Source of the DNA: an uncultured Halomonas sp. | Lineage (GTDB): Bacteria; Pseudomonadota; Gammaproteobacteria; Pseudomonadales; Halomonadaceae | Assembly (NCBI RefSeq): GCF_947500835.1 | Contig: NZ_CANMTQ010000016.1 | Location: forward strand, 1-60,353 | Length of the DNA stretch: 60,353 nt | Direction of reading: 5' to 3' | Shown: positions 17,915 through 26,331 of the stretch, in pieces | How the letters are laid out: each line of letters starts with the position of its first letter | Position numbering within the stretch: the first letter of the stretch is position 1 | Position numbers and translations under genes: made by a program | Notes under the pieces: model-generated | What the model saw: only the letters and a program-made list of their open reading frames with translations | Database searches by the model: none | What the model was told of the DNA's origin: nothing

Positions 17915-18604
17915 GTGAGTAACTCCCTCACAGTATTTGGCCGTCGAATAGGCTATTCATTTCGCGATGCCAGTTTATTGGAGCTGGCTTTGACCCATCG
18001 TAGTTACGGCGGCGATAACAATGAGCGGCTGGAATTCCTGGGTGATTCCATCGTCAATTTCGTCATCGGTGAAGCCTTGTTCCAGCGTTTTCCCCAGGCG
18101 CGGGAAGGTCAGCTTTCACGCCTGCGGGCACGGCTGGTCAAGGGCAAGACCCTGGCGGAAGTAGCGCGGGAATTTTCCTTGGGCGAACAACTCCGCCTGG
18201 GCTCCGGTGAAATGAAAAGCGGCGGTTATCGTCGGGATTCGATCCTGGCGGATACTCTTGAAGCTCTGATCGGCGCCATTTACCTGGACAGTGACATGCA
18301 GACGGTCAAGGTGCGGGTGCTGTCCTGGTATGCGAGCAGGCTCGAAGCGATCAATCTGCAGGATACTCAGAAAGACCCCAAGACCCGACTGCAGGAGTTT
18401 CTGCAGTCGCGGCAGATGGCGCTACCGCGCTATGAAGTCATCTCGGTGGAAGGCGAAGCCCATGCTCAAACCTTCACCATCGAATGCCATATCGATGCAC
18501 TGGCGGATCATACCGTGGGTGTCGGCAACAGCCGTCGCCATGCGGAGCAGGAAGCCGCCGGAAAGGCATTATTACAGATCGAGTCGAAAGGAGCCCGAGC
18601 ATGA
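17915..18604 (+). CDS. rnc: Ribonuclease III
   Basis: The 229-residue double-strand-specific RNase processes rRNA precursors and structured mRNAs. The family signature NERLEFLGDS is at residues 36-45, with the catalytic E and D; a second acidic motif (DTLEALIGAIYLD) and a C-terminal double-stranded RNA-binding domain (DPKTRLQEFLQ to HAEQEAAGKAL) follow. The start is GTG at 17915, preceded by AGGAG. Its stop overlaps the era start by four bases, the usual rnc-era arrangement. Confidence 0.96.
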   Translation: MSNSLTVFGRRIGYSFRDASLLELALTHRSYGGDNNERLEFLGDSIVNFVIGEALFQRFPQAREGQLSRLRARLVKGKTLAEVAREFSLGEQLRLGSGEMKSGGYRRDSILADTLEALIGAIYLDSDMQTVKVRVLSWYASRLEAINLQDTQKDPKTRLQEFLQSRQMALPRYEVISVEGEAHAQTFTIECHIDALADHTVGVGNSRRHAEQEAAGKALLQIESKGARA

Positions 18605-19506
18605 CACAACGTTGTGGTTTCGTGGCCATAGTCGGTCGGCCCAATGTCGGCAAATCGACGCTGATGAATCGTATCCTGGGTCAGAAGATTTCGATCACCT
18701 CTCGCCGACCGCAAACCACCCGCCATCAGGTGACAGGTATCAAGACCGAAGCGGAGACACAGTTCGTTTATGTCGATACCCCGGGAATACACCGTCAGAC
18801 CAAGGACCGTAACAAGGCCATCAATCGATTCATGAACCAGGCGGCAACCCAGGCCTTGCGCGATGTGGACTGCGTAGTGTTCCTCGTCGATCGAATGCGC
18901 TGGACGCAAGAGGATGATGTGGTGCTCGACAAGCTTACCCACGTCAAGGCGCCGGTAATTCTAGCGTTGAACAAGGTCGATTGGCTCGAGGACAAGACGG
19001 AGCTGCTACCTTGGCTCGAACAGTTACAGAAAAAGCGCGAGTTTGCCGCTATTTTCCCCATTTCCGCAAAACATGGCACCAACGTGCCGGAGCTGGAAGC
19101 TGAAGTCGCCAAGTATCTGCCCGAAGGAGAACACCACTTTCCAGACGATCAGATCACCGATCGTAGTCAGCGTTTTCTGGTTGCTGAACTGGTGCGGGAA
19201 AAGGTCATGCGCCAGTTAGGAGATGAGCTTCCTTACCAGATGACCGTCGAGATAGAGGAATTTCGCGACGAAGGACGCATCATTCACATCAGCGCTTTGA
19301 TGTTGGTGGAGCGCCCCGGCCAAAAGAAGATCTTGATTGGTGAAAACGGTGACCGAATCAAGAAGGTCGGGCGAGAAGCGCGGCTCGAAATGGAGAAGGC
19401 CCTCGGCGCCAAGGTCATGCTCAACCTTTGGGTCAAGGTCAAGCGCGGTTGGTCCGATGATGAGCGAGCACTCAAGAGCCTGGGCTATGATCACGATAGA
19501 CGCTGA
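18601..19506 (+). CDS. era: GTPase Era
   Basis: The 301-residue GTPase binds the 3' end of 16S rRNA during 30S assembly. Motifs: G1 GRPNVGKST (12-20), G3 DTPG, G4 NKVD, G5 SAKHG, and a C-terminal KH domain including GENGDRIKKVGREARLEME. The reading frame stays open 39 codons upstream inside rnc, but the ATG at 18601 has the family N terminus and overlaps the rnc stop (ATGA). Confidence 0.96.
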   Translation: MTQRCGFVAIVGRPNVGKSTLMNRILGQKISITSRRPQTTRHQVTGIKTEAETQFVYVDTPGIHRQTKDRNKAINRFMNQAATQALRDVDCVVFLVDRMRWTQEDDVVLDKLTHVKAPVILALNKVDWLEDKTELLPWLEQLQKKREFAAIFPISAKHGTNVPELEAEVAKYLPEGEHHFPDDQITDRSQRFLVAELVREKVMRQLGDELPYQMTVEIEEFRDEGRIIHISALMLVERPGQKKILIGENGDRIKKVGREARLEMEKALGAKVMLNLWVKVKRGWSDDERALKSLGYDHDRR

Positions 19507-19566
19507 CAGCCCATTTGAATCCGGTCGTGCTCAGACAGCATCTGATCGAATGTCAGAATTCTATTC

Positions 19567-20265
19567 ATGACGCCACAGCCTGCTTACCTGCTACACAAAC
19601 GTCCCTATAGGGAAACCAGCGCCCTGGTCGAATTGATCACCCTTGAACATGGGCGGGTGCGCGCCGTGGCCCAGGGCGTTCAACGTGGCGGCAGCAAGGC
19701 GCGAGGAAGGTTGCAGCCTTTTACCCCCTTGCATGTGACCTGGGTCGGAAACTCGGAGCTCAAGCGCCTGCGCCTGATGGAGTCCAACGGCACTGCGGCA
19801 CTGTTGGCTGGAGAAGGGCTGCTGTGTGGCCTGTATGCCAATGAATTGCTGATCCGCACACTGCCACCGCTGTTGCCGGTACGCGATGTGTTCGCCTTTT
19901 ACGGCGCCTTGTTCGATGCACTGCCCATTCCTGGCGAGCGAGCGCCCGCGCTGCGCCGCCTGGAAATTGCGTTGCTGGAAGCGCTGGACGCGGAGCCGGT
20001 ATTTCGTGATACCGACGATTGCGAGCTGGATCTACAGCAGCGCTATATCTATCGTCCCGGGGAGCGTCGCTTTGCAATTTCTACGAATGCTCAGCAAGGC
20101 GTCGATGGCCGAACGCTGCGCCTGCTGGCGCAAGGTGAATGGTCACAGCCGGGGCTCGCCCGGGTGGCCAAATCCTTGACTCGGGCGGCGCTTGCGCCTT
20201 TGCTGGGGGCTAAACCACTGCGTTCGCGAGAGTTGATGGTGCAGTTGGCAGCGCGTCGCCGTTAA
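19567..20265 (+). CDS. recO: DNA repair protein RecO
   Basis: A 232-residue RecO protein that helps load RecA onto SSB-coated single-stranded DNA in the RecFOR pathway. The N-terminal OB fold shows PAYLLHKRPYRETSALVELIT and GRVRAVAQGVQRGGSKARG; the helical C-terminal part includes LYANELLIRTLPPLLP and ALRRLEIALLEAL. Length is typical. It sits between era and pdxJ, as in related genomes. Confidence 0.94.
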   Translation: MTPQPAYLLHKRPYRETSALVELITLEHGRVRAVAQGVQRGGSKARGRLQPFTPLHVTWVGNSELKRLRLMESNGTAALLAGEGLLCGLYANELLIRTLPPLLPVRDVFAFYGALFDALPIPGERAPALRRLEIALLEALDAEPVFRDTDDCELDLQQRYIYRPGERRFAISTNAQQGVDGRTLRLLAQGEWSQPGLARVAKSLTRAALAPLLGAKPLRSRELMVQLAARRR

Positions 20266-20298
20266 CTCTAAAACCTGGACTGAACCTGGAGAAAACCC

Positions 20299-21090
20299 AT
20301 GAATCCGCCACGTATCCTACTGGGCGTCAATATCGACCATGTTGCGACCCTGCGTCAGGCGCGAGGCACTCGCTATCCGGACCCGGTGCAAGCAGCGCTG
20401 CTGGCGGAGGAGGCTGGGGCAGATGGCATCACCATCCATCTACGCGAAGATCGTCGCCACATTCAGGAGCGGGACGTGCAACTCCTGGCGGAGGTGCTCA
20501 CGACTCGGATGAATCTGGAGATGGCGGTGGTCGATGAAATGATCGCACTGGCAGAGCGAATACGACCGGCCCATGTCTGCCTGGTACCGGAGAGGCGTGA
20601 GGAGTTGACCACCGAGGGTGGCCTCGACGTAGTGGGGGCGCAGTCCCGTATCGCTCAGGCCTGCAAACGCCTGGGCAATGCCGGGTGCGAAGTGTCGTTG
20701 TTCATCGACCCTGAGCCGGAGCAGATTCGCGCAGCGTTTGAAGCGGGCGCGCCGGTCATCGAATTGCATACCGGCGCCTATGCCGAAGCCCAGGGCGAGG
20801 CAGCGCGTATCGAGCATGCGCGCATCGCCGCGGCGGTGGAACTGGCCTTGGAGCTGGGGCTGATCGTCAATGCGGGTCACGGCCTGCATTATCATAACGT
20901 AGAAGCGATCGCGGCGATTCCTGGCTTGCATGAACTCAATATCGGTCATGCCATCATCGCTCGAGCGCTGTTTACCGGCTTGAAGGAAGCGGTTGCCGAG
21001 ATGAAGCGGTTGATCATCGACGGTCAGGAAGCCGGGTTCGTCGCCGCGCTGGAAGACCATGAGCATGAGCATGACCACAGCCACGAATAG
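20299..21090 (+). CDS. pdxJ: Pyridoxine 5'-phosphate synthase
   Basis: PdxJ condenses 1-deoxyxylulose 5-phosphate with 3-amino-2-oxopropyl phosphate in vitamin B6 synthesis. The TIM-barrel motifs are LGVNIDHVATLRQARGT, GADGITIHLREDRRHI, VCLVPERREELTTEGG, SLFIDPEPEQI, ELHTGAYA and NAGHGLHYHN. The protein has 263 residues, about 20 more than usual. The extra is a C-terminal tail rich in His and acidic residues (EDHEHEHDHSHE), which looks metal-binding and is not needed for the known reaction. The gene converges on barA with only 11 bases between them. Confidence 0.95.
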   Translation: MNPPRILLGVNIDHVATLRQARGTRYPDPVQAALLAEEAGADGITIHLREDRRHIQERDVQLLAEVLTTRMNLEMAVVDEMIALAERIRPAHVCLVPERREELTTEGGLDVVGAQSRIAQACKRLGNAGCEVSLFIDPEPEQIRAAFEAGAPVIELHTGAYAEAQGEAARIEHARIAAAVELALELGLIVNAGHGLHYHNVEAIAAIPGLHELNIGHAIIARALFTGLKEAVAEMKRLIIDGQEAGFVAALEDHEHEHDHSHE

Positions 21091-21101
21091 GTGTTATTGA
21101 A

Positions 21102-23807
21102 TCACGCTTGGGCCTGCAGCGCCTGCCACTCTTTCAGTCGCTGCATGGCTGCGAACACATCATCCAGCATACTGCCTACCGCAGAGAGGCCCTGGGCTCT
21201 TATGCGTGTCTCCAGAGTTTCGCTCAGCAGCGCAAGTTCCGGAACGCCGCAATAGCGGCATGCCCCATTGAGTCGATGTACCGCATCGAGAAAAGCGTTC
21301 TCATCACCCGCCGCAAAACTTGTCCGCAGCTCCGTCTCGCTTTGAGACAAGCTGCAGAGTAGCATCGCCAGCGTTTCCTGGGCCAGCTCTATTCGCCCCC
21401 CTGCCAGACGCTGGCCAAGCTGCATGTCCACCACCGCCAGTGGGTCTTGTTCGTCAGCAGTTACCTTCGCCATTTTGTCAAACGGCGCCACCACCCCTAG
21501 ATAAAGCGTCAGTATGCGTGCCAGTGCCTGTTCATCGAGTGGTTTGGTCAGTACTTCCTGCATGCCAGCATCGAAAAGCCAACGGGTTTCGTCGCTTTCA
21601 GCATGGGCGGTCAAGGCGACGTAAGGACACGTCGCCCAGCGACCGCCAACCTTGCGCAGCGCCTGCATGACCTCGACACCGTTCATGCCCGGCATGCGAA
21701 TGTCCATGAGGACGAGATCGACCTCCTGCTCATGGGCGAGCGCCAATGCCTCATGACCGTTTTCAGCGATCAGGGTCACAATACCAGCCTGGTGCAGCAG
21801 TTCCTTGACGAGAATACGGTTGGAGGCAATATCGTCCACTACCAACACGCGTGTGAGTCCATTGCCATGTGCGAGAGCATCCTTTTTCTGTGTCGCTACA
21901 GTGGGCTGGCCACCGGGCAATAAGAGACGCTCGGTCACTTCGCATAGCCTTGCTCGCGGGATTGGCTTGCACAGGATTTCACCTCCGTAAGGCAGCGTCA
22001 TGTCCGCCAGGTCGAAGGGGTCACTATTCATCAGTACCAGTGCCGGGCAGCGAGCGGTGAACAAGCGTTGCTGCCAGATCTGTAAACGCTGTGGCTGTAG
22101 ATCGTTCTGGGAGATGCCGACGATCAATAAATCCAGCGAGTCTTCTATGTGAGTGTCCTGGTCAAGGAGTCGTACCCGGGCGCCCCAGCGCTCCAGCTGG
22201 TGGCTCAGTACCTGTTGTGTGATCTTGTGGGCTTCCCACAGTCCGATCAAAGGCGAGGCAAGCATCAGCTCAGGGGGGCGCTCGGTGATGGTCACCAGGC
22301 TGCGCAAAGACAGAGTGAAACTGAATTCGCTGCCTCCTTCGGGTTGATTGCTCGCATCGATCTTGCCACCCATCTGTTCAACCAGCTGTTTACAGATCAT
22401 CAGGCCGAGTCCTGAACCCCCATACTGCCGCGAGCGACTGATCGAGCCCTGACTGAACGGCTGAAACAGCTGTTCGCGAATGGGGGCCGGAAGTCCGATG
22501 CCGGTATCGCTGACCCGAATGCGTAGTCGAACGTCATTGCTTTCGCTTTCATCCACCAGGACTCGAACGATGACTTCACCTCGTTCGGTAAACTTGATGG
22601 CATTGCTGACCAGGTTGATCAGTACCTGCTTGATGCGCTGTGGATCGCCGAGCAACTCGCTTGGCACATCGTCGAATACCAGACCCACTAGCTGTAGATC
22701 CTTCTCCTGGGCGGCCGGAGCCTGCAGCGTCAGGACTTCATCCACTAGCGTCACCATGTCGAAGGCGACGGAGTCGAGCTCGAGCTTGCCGGCTTCCATC
22801 TTGGAAAAATCCAGGATGCCGTTGATCAGCGTCAGCAGATTGTTCGACGCGGTCTCGATATGCTCCAGCCACTCACGCTCGCGATTATCAAGGCGACCAC
22901 GTCCCAGCAAGCGACAAAAGCCGATGATGCCGTTCAAGGGTGTGCGAATCTCGTGGCTCATGTTGGCCAGGAACTCCGACTTGATCCGGTTGGCCTGCTG
23001 TGCACGACGTCTGGCCATGTCGAGCTCGATGTTCTGAATCTCGATGGTTTCCATCGATTCCTGCAATTCACTGGTGGTTTGCTCGAGCTGCAGGCGTTGG
23101 GATTCCTTGGTGCGCAGTAGATGATCGCCCAGCTGGTTGATGGCGCGAGAAAGCAAGGCCAGCTCGCGGGGGCCGGTTTCACGCGCGCGATAGTCGTATT
23201 TGCCACCGTCGAGACGCTGTAGCGTTTGACGCTGAGCCCGCAGCGTAGGCAGTACTCGGCGAAGCGCCCCATAGGCTGTGAGCAGTAGAAGTGTCGCCAC
23301 GATCAACCAGGCGAGGGCGTAATGCGCAAGTTGGCGGTAATCCACTAGCGCAAGATCACTGCTGCTGACCACCACCTCCAGCCAGTAATTCTCGCCGGCC
23401 TCGCCACGGTTGGCCCAGGGTAGCGTGAATGTCGGCAAGGGCTTGAACAATCGCCACTGTCCATCTTCCTCGACGATCTGCAAGCGTCTACCCCTGGGCA
23501 AGGCAAGCGATGTTTGAGTCGTGCCCAAGTGTGTCACTACGCTGCCATCATTGGCATGCAGCACAACGGCGCTTACACCGCGCAGATCCATCAAGCGTTG
23601 TAGCAGTGGCTGAAGTCGTGCGGACTCGTCTCTTTTCAGCGCTTGCGTCAAGGATGGCGCCAGCAGCTCGACACTCTCGCTGAGATGATTGCGCAGCGAC
23701 TCGTGGCGTTGCTGCTGATCCTGCAGGAAAAGATAGCTGCTCTGAATCAACAGCAGTAGTAAAGGAACCCCCAATACCAGGGTCAGTAGACGATACTTCA
23801 AAGACAT
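21102..23807 (-). CDS. barA: Hybrid sensor histidine kinase BarA / GacS
   Basis: 901 residues from the ATG at 23807; a GTG 66 bases upstream is less likely. Order: membrane helix (about 6-28), periplasmic sensor region, second helix (about 161-184), HAMP linker, histidine kinase with phosphorylated H285 (NMSHEIRTPLNGI), ATPase domain, receiver with D702 (LVLMDIRMPG), and a C-terminal HPt domain with H844 (VHRLNGACRYCGVPEL). This is the tripartite BarA/GacS design, which phosphorylates UvrY/GacA and controls Csr/Rsm small RNAs. The response regulator is not in the window. It diverges from cysM, as gacS does in pseudomonads. Confidence 0.93.
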   Translation of the reverse strand: MSLKYRLLTLVLGVPLLLLLIQSSYLFLQDQQQRHESLRNHLSESVELLAPSLTQALKRDESARLQPLLQRLMDLRGVSAVVLHANDGSVVTHLGTTQTSLALPRGRRLQIVEEDGQWRLFKPLPTFTLPWANRGEAGENYWLEVVVSSSDLALVDYRQLAHYALAWLIVATLLLLTAYGALRRVLPTLRAQRQTLQRLDGGKYDYRARETGPRELALLSRAINQLGDHLLRTKESQRLQLEQTTSELQESMETIEIQNIELDMARRRAQQANRIKSEFLANMSHEIRTPLNGIIGFCRLLGRGRLDNREREWLEHIETASNNLLTLINGILDFSKMEAGKLELDSVAFDMVTLVDEVLTLQAPAAQEKDLQLVGLVFDDVPSELLGDPQRIKQVLINLVSNAIKFTERGEVIVRVLVDESESNDVRLRIRVSDTGIGLPAPIREQLFQPFSQGSISRSRQYGGSGLGLMICKQLVEQMGGKIDASNQPEGGSEFSFTLSLRSLVTITERPPELMLASPLIGLWEAHKITQQVLSHQLERWGARVRLLDQDTHIEDSLDLLIVGISQNDLQPQRLQIWQQRLFTARCPALVLMNSDPFDLADMTLPYGGEILCKPIPRARLCEVTERLLLPGGQPTVATQKKDALAHGNGLTRVLVVDDIASNRILVKELLHQAGIVTLIAENGHEALALAHEQEVDLVLMDIRMPGMNGVEVMQALRKVGGRWATCPYVALTAHAESDETRWLFDAGMQEVLTKPLDEQALARILTLYLGVVAPFDKMAKVTADEQDPLAVVDMQLGQRLAGGRIELAQETLAMLLCSLSQSETELRTSFAAGDENAFLDAVHRLNGACRYCGVPELALLSETLETRIRAQGLSAVGSMLDDVFAAMQRLKEWQALQAQA

Positions 23808-23968
23808 GACGGTATCCGGCAAGACGTTGTACAAAGCGGCAGAGCGACATCGAGGAACTTGCCTGTCCAGCACTGATCCACGGAGATATAATGCAGGCGA
23901 CGTTTCTCATCGGGCAGTCTTTTACCCATCGACGGCACTCTGCGCCACGTGGTCAGAAGGAAGAGTTC

Positions 23969-24865
23969 ATGCAATTTCATACCCTCGAAGGTGTGGTCGG
24001 TAATACGCCCCTGGTGCGTTTGCAGCGTATCAATGCCGGGCGTAACAATACACTCCTGGCCAAGCTGGAAGGGAATAATCCAGCAGGTTCGGTCAAGGAT
24101 CGCCCTGCCTTGGCAATGATCGCCGAGGCAGAAGCCCGTGGGGATATAAAGCCAGGGGATACCCTTGTCGAGGCCACCTCGGGTAATACCGGCATTGCCT
24201 TGGCCATGGCGGCGGCCATCAAGGGCTATCGCATGGTATTGATCATGCCGGACAACGCCTCGAGCGAGCGCAAACAGGCCATGGCCGCCTATGGGGCCGA
24301 ACTCATAGGCGTGTCCAAGGAGGAAGGCATGGAGGGTGCCCGGGATCTTGCGCAAGGCATGATCGCAAAAGGCGAAGGCAAGCCGCTGGATCAGTTTGCC
24401 AATCCGGACAACCCCTTGTCGCATTTTCGCACGACTGGCCCCGAGCTATGGCAACAGACGGCAGGGACGTTGACGCACTTCGTCAGCTCTATGGGCACCA
24501 CCGGGACCATCATGGGCGTATCGCGCTATCTCAAGGAGCGCAACCCGGAGATTCAGATCGTGGGTTTGCAGCCAGAAGAGGGCGCCAGTATCGCTGGTAT
24601 TCGGCGCTGGCCCGAAGCCTATCTGCCCAGTATTTTCGATGCTTCCCGGGTAGACAGCGTGCTGGACATCGGTCAACAGGAAGCTGAAGAGCATATGCGA
24701 AGACTGGCCCGGGAAGAGGGTATCCTGGCCGGCGTCTCTTCGGGTGGCTGTCTGGCCGGGGCGCTGCGCGTCGCCGAGCAGGTCGAGAATGCGGTCATCG
24801 TGTTCATTGTCTGCGACCGGGGCGATCGCTATCTGTCGACGGGTCTGTTCGCCCCGGGAGTTTGA
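23969..24865 (+). CDS. cysM: Cysteine synthase B
   Basis: 298 residues from the ATG at 23969 (AAGGAAG upstream); the frame is open for 26 more codons but those lack family similarity. This PLP enzyme makes cysteine from O-acetylserine and sulfide or thiosulfate. The PLP lysine is K43 in NPAGSVKDRPA; the phosphate loop is in EATSGNTGIALAMAAAIKGY. FVSSMGTTGTIMGVSRYLKE and AGVSSGGCLAGALRVA are further signatures. rlmD begins two bases after its stop, so the two are one operon. Confidence 0.94.
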   Translation: MQFHTLEGVVGNTPLVRLQRINAGRNNTLLAKLEGNNPAGSVKDRPALAMIAEAEARGDIKPGDTLVEATSGNTGIALAMAAAIKGYRMVLIMPDNASSERKQAMAAYGAELIGVSKEEGMEGARDLAQGMIAKGEGKPLDQFANPDNPLSHFRTTGPELWQQTAGTLTHFVSSMGTTGTIMGVSRYLKERNPEIQIVGLQPEEGASIAGIRRWPEAYLPSIFDASRVDSVLDIGQQEAEEHMRRLAREEGILAGVSSGGCLAGALRVAEQVENAVIVFIVCDRGDRYLSTGLFAPGV

Positions 24866-24867
24866 CC

Positions 24868-26292
24868 ATGGGCATGTTGGGCAAGCGGCGTCCTTCTCGT
24901 ATATCCGGACAGCGTGTTTCTGCTGGCACAGGGCGCAAGGTGCCGACCTTGAGCGGCGCGGTGATCGATAAGGCGAGTTCCGGCGACGTCAATGAAAACG
25001 CGGTGGATATTCTACGCCTGGCCCATGATGGACGCGGCATTGCAAAGGACGACGCAGGCAAGACCTTGTTCGTGGATCAGGCGCTGCCCGGCGAGCGGGT
25101 CAAGGTGGCGGTTCATCGTAGCCGCAGGCGTTTTGATGAGGCGCATGTTCGCGAGCTAATCACCTCTTCATCTGAGCGCGTCTTGCCGCCTTGCCCGCAC
25201 TATGGGCAGTGTGGCGGTTGTGATCTGCAGCATCTATCCCTTGAAGCCCAACGACGGCATAAATGCGACGTACTGATCGATCAGCTGGCTCGTCAAGGCG
25301 TGGCGCTAAATGCGTCGCCAATGCTACTTGCGGGTGAAGGATTCGGCTATCGTCGACGTGCTCGGCTCGGTGTCAAGGTCGATGCACAAGGCCAGGTGCA
25401 TCTAGGTTTTCGCGCCCGAGGCAGTCGTCATCTGGTGGATATCACTGAATGCCCCATTCTGGTGCCAGCATTGGCAGCTCTTTTGACTCCCTTGCGGCAA
25501 CATCTTGCTACGCTTCAGGCGCCTCGCCAGGTTGGACATATCGAACTGCTGGCCGGTGACGATGAGCTAGCCGTAGTCGTCCGTCAGCTGCGGGCGAATG
25601 CCGAGGATGCCGAGGGTTGGCGTCAATGGGGCAGCACTTGCAAGGTTTCAGTGGGGCTGCTGCAAGGCCGCGAAAATCCTAAGTTTTCTTTTCCAGACAA
25701 GGCACTGCAGTTGAGCTATACCCTGCAGAGTGGCGCCCGAAATCTTAAACAGCGCGCTTTGGAACTCTATTTTAGCCCCGGAGATTTTCTGCAGATCAAC
25801 GCCGAGATCAATCGGGAAATGGTCGCCACCGCCATGGAGTGGCTCGAGCCTGACAAGAACGATCATGTGCTGGATCTATTTGCCGGTGTCGGCAATTTCA
25901 GTCTGGCGCTGGCACCCCACGTTGCCAAGGTCACAAGCGTGGAGGGGAGCCTGGCAATGGTGAAGCGACTTCAGCACAACGCCCGTCATAATGACCTGGA
26001 TAACATCGACGCCCAATCAGGGGACCTGAATCAGAATCCGGCCCTGGATTCACACCCCCATAGTGTGGTGCTGGACCCGCCACGAGGTGGCGCCGAAGCA
26101 GTATGCCAAAGCCTGGCGACGAGCGAGATAAAACGAATTCTCTATGTTTCCTGCGATCCGGCAACCCTTGCTCGGGATGCAGGCCATCTCGTGAAGGGCG
26201 GCTATCGAATCACCCAGGCCGCCGTGGCGGACATGTTTGCGCAGACCGCTCATCTCGAGGCCATGCTGCTATTCGAGCGCCCATCGACGTAG
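24868..26292 (+). CDS. rlmD: 23S rRNA (uracil-1939-C5)-methyltransferase RlmD
   Basis: 474 residues from the ATG at 24868 (GGGAG seven bases upstream). A TRAM domain (about 45-100) is followed by the iron-sulfur cysteines C109, C115 and C118 in CPHYGQCGGC, the SAM motif VLDLFAGVGNFSLALA, and the catalytic Cys in YVSCDPATLARD. The enzyme methylates U1939 of 23S rRNA. The first 45 residues are a basic extension (GKRRPSRISGQRVSAGTGRK) ahead of the TRAM domain. relA follows after 39 bases. Confidence 0.94.
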   Translation: MGMLGKRRPSRISGQRVSAGTGRKVPTLSGAVIDKASSGDVNENAVDILRLAHDGRGIAKDDAGKTLFVDQALPGERVKVAVHRSRRRFDEAHVRELITSSSERVLPPCPHYGQCGGCDLQHLSLEAQRRHKCDVLIDQLARQGVALNASPMLLAGEGFGYRRRARLGVKVDAQGQVHLGFRARGSRHLVDITECPILVPALAALLTPLRQHLATLQAPRQVGHIELLAGDDELAVVVRQLRANAEDAEGWRQWGSTCKVSVGLLQGRENPKFSFPDKALQLSYTLQSGARNLKQRALELYFSPGDFLQINAEINREMVATAMEWLEPDKNDHVLDLFAGVGNFSLALAPHVAKVTSVEGSLAMVKRLQHNARHNDLDNIDAQSGDLNQNPALDSHPHSVVLDPPRGGAEAVCQSLATSEIKRILYVSCDPATLARDAGHLVKGGYRITQAAVADMFAQTAHLEAMLLFERPST

Positions 26293-26331
26293 CGTTTTAG
26301 GCTGGGTGAAAAGCATCAGGGAGGAAGAACA

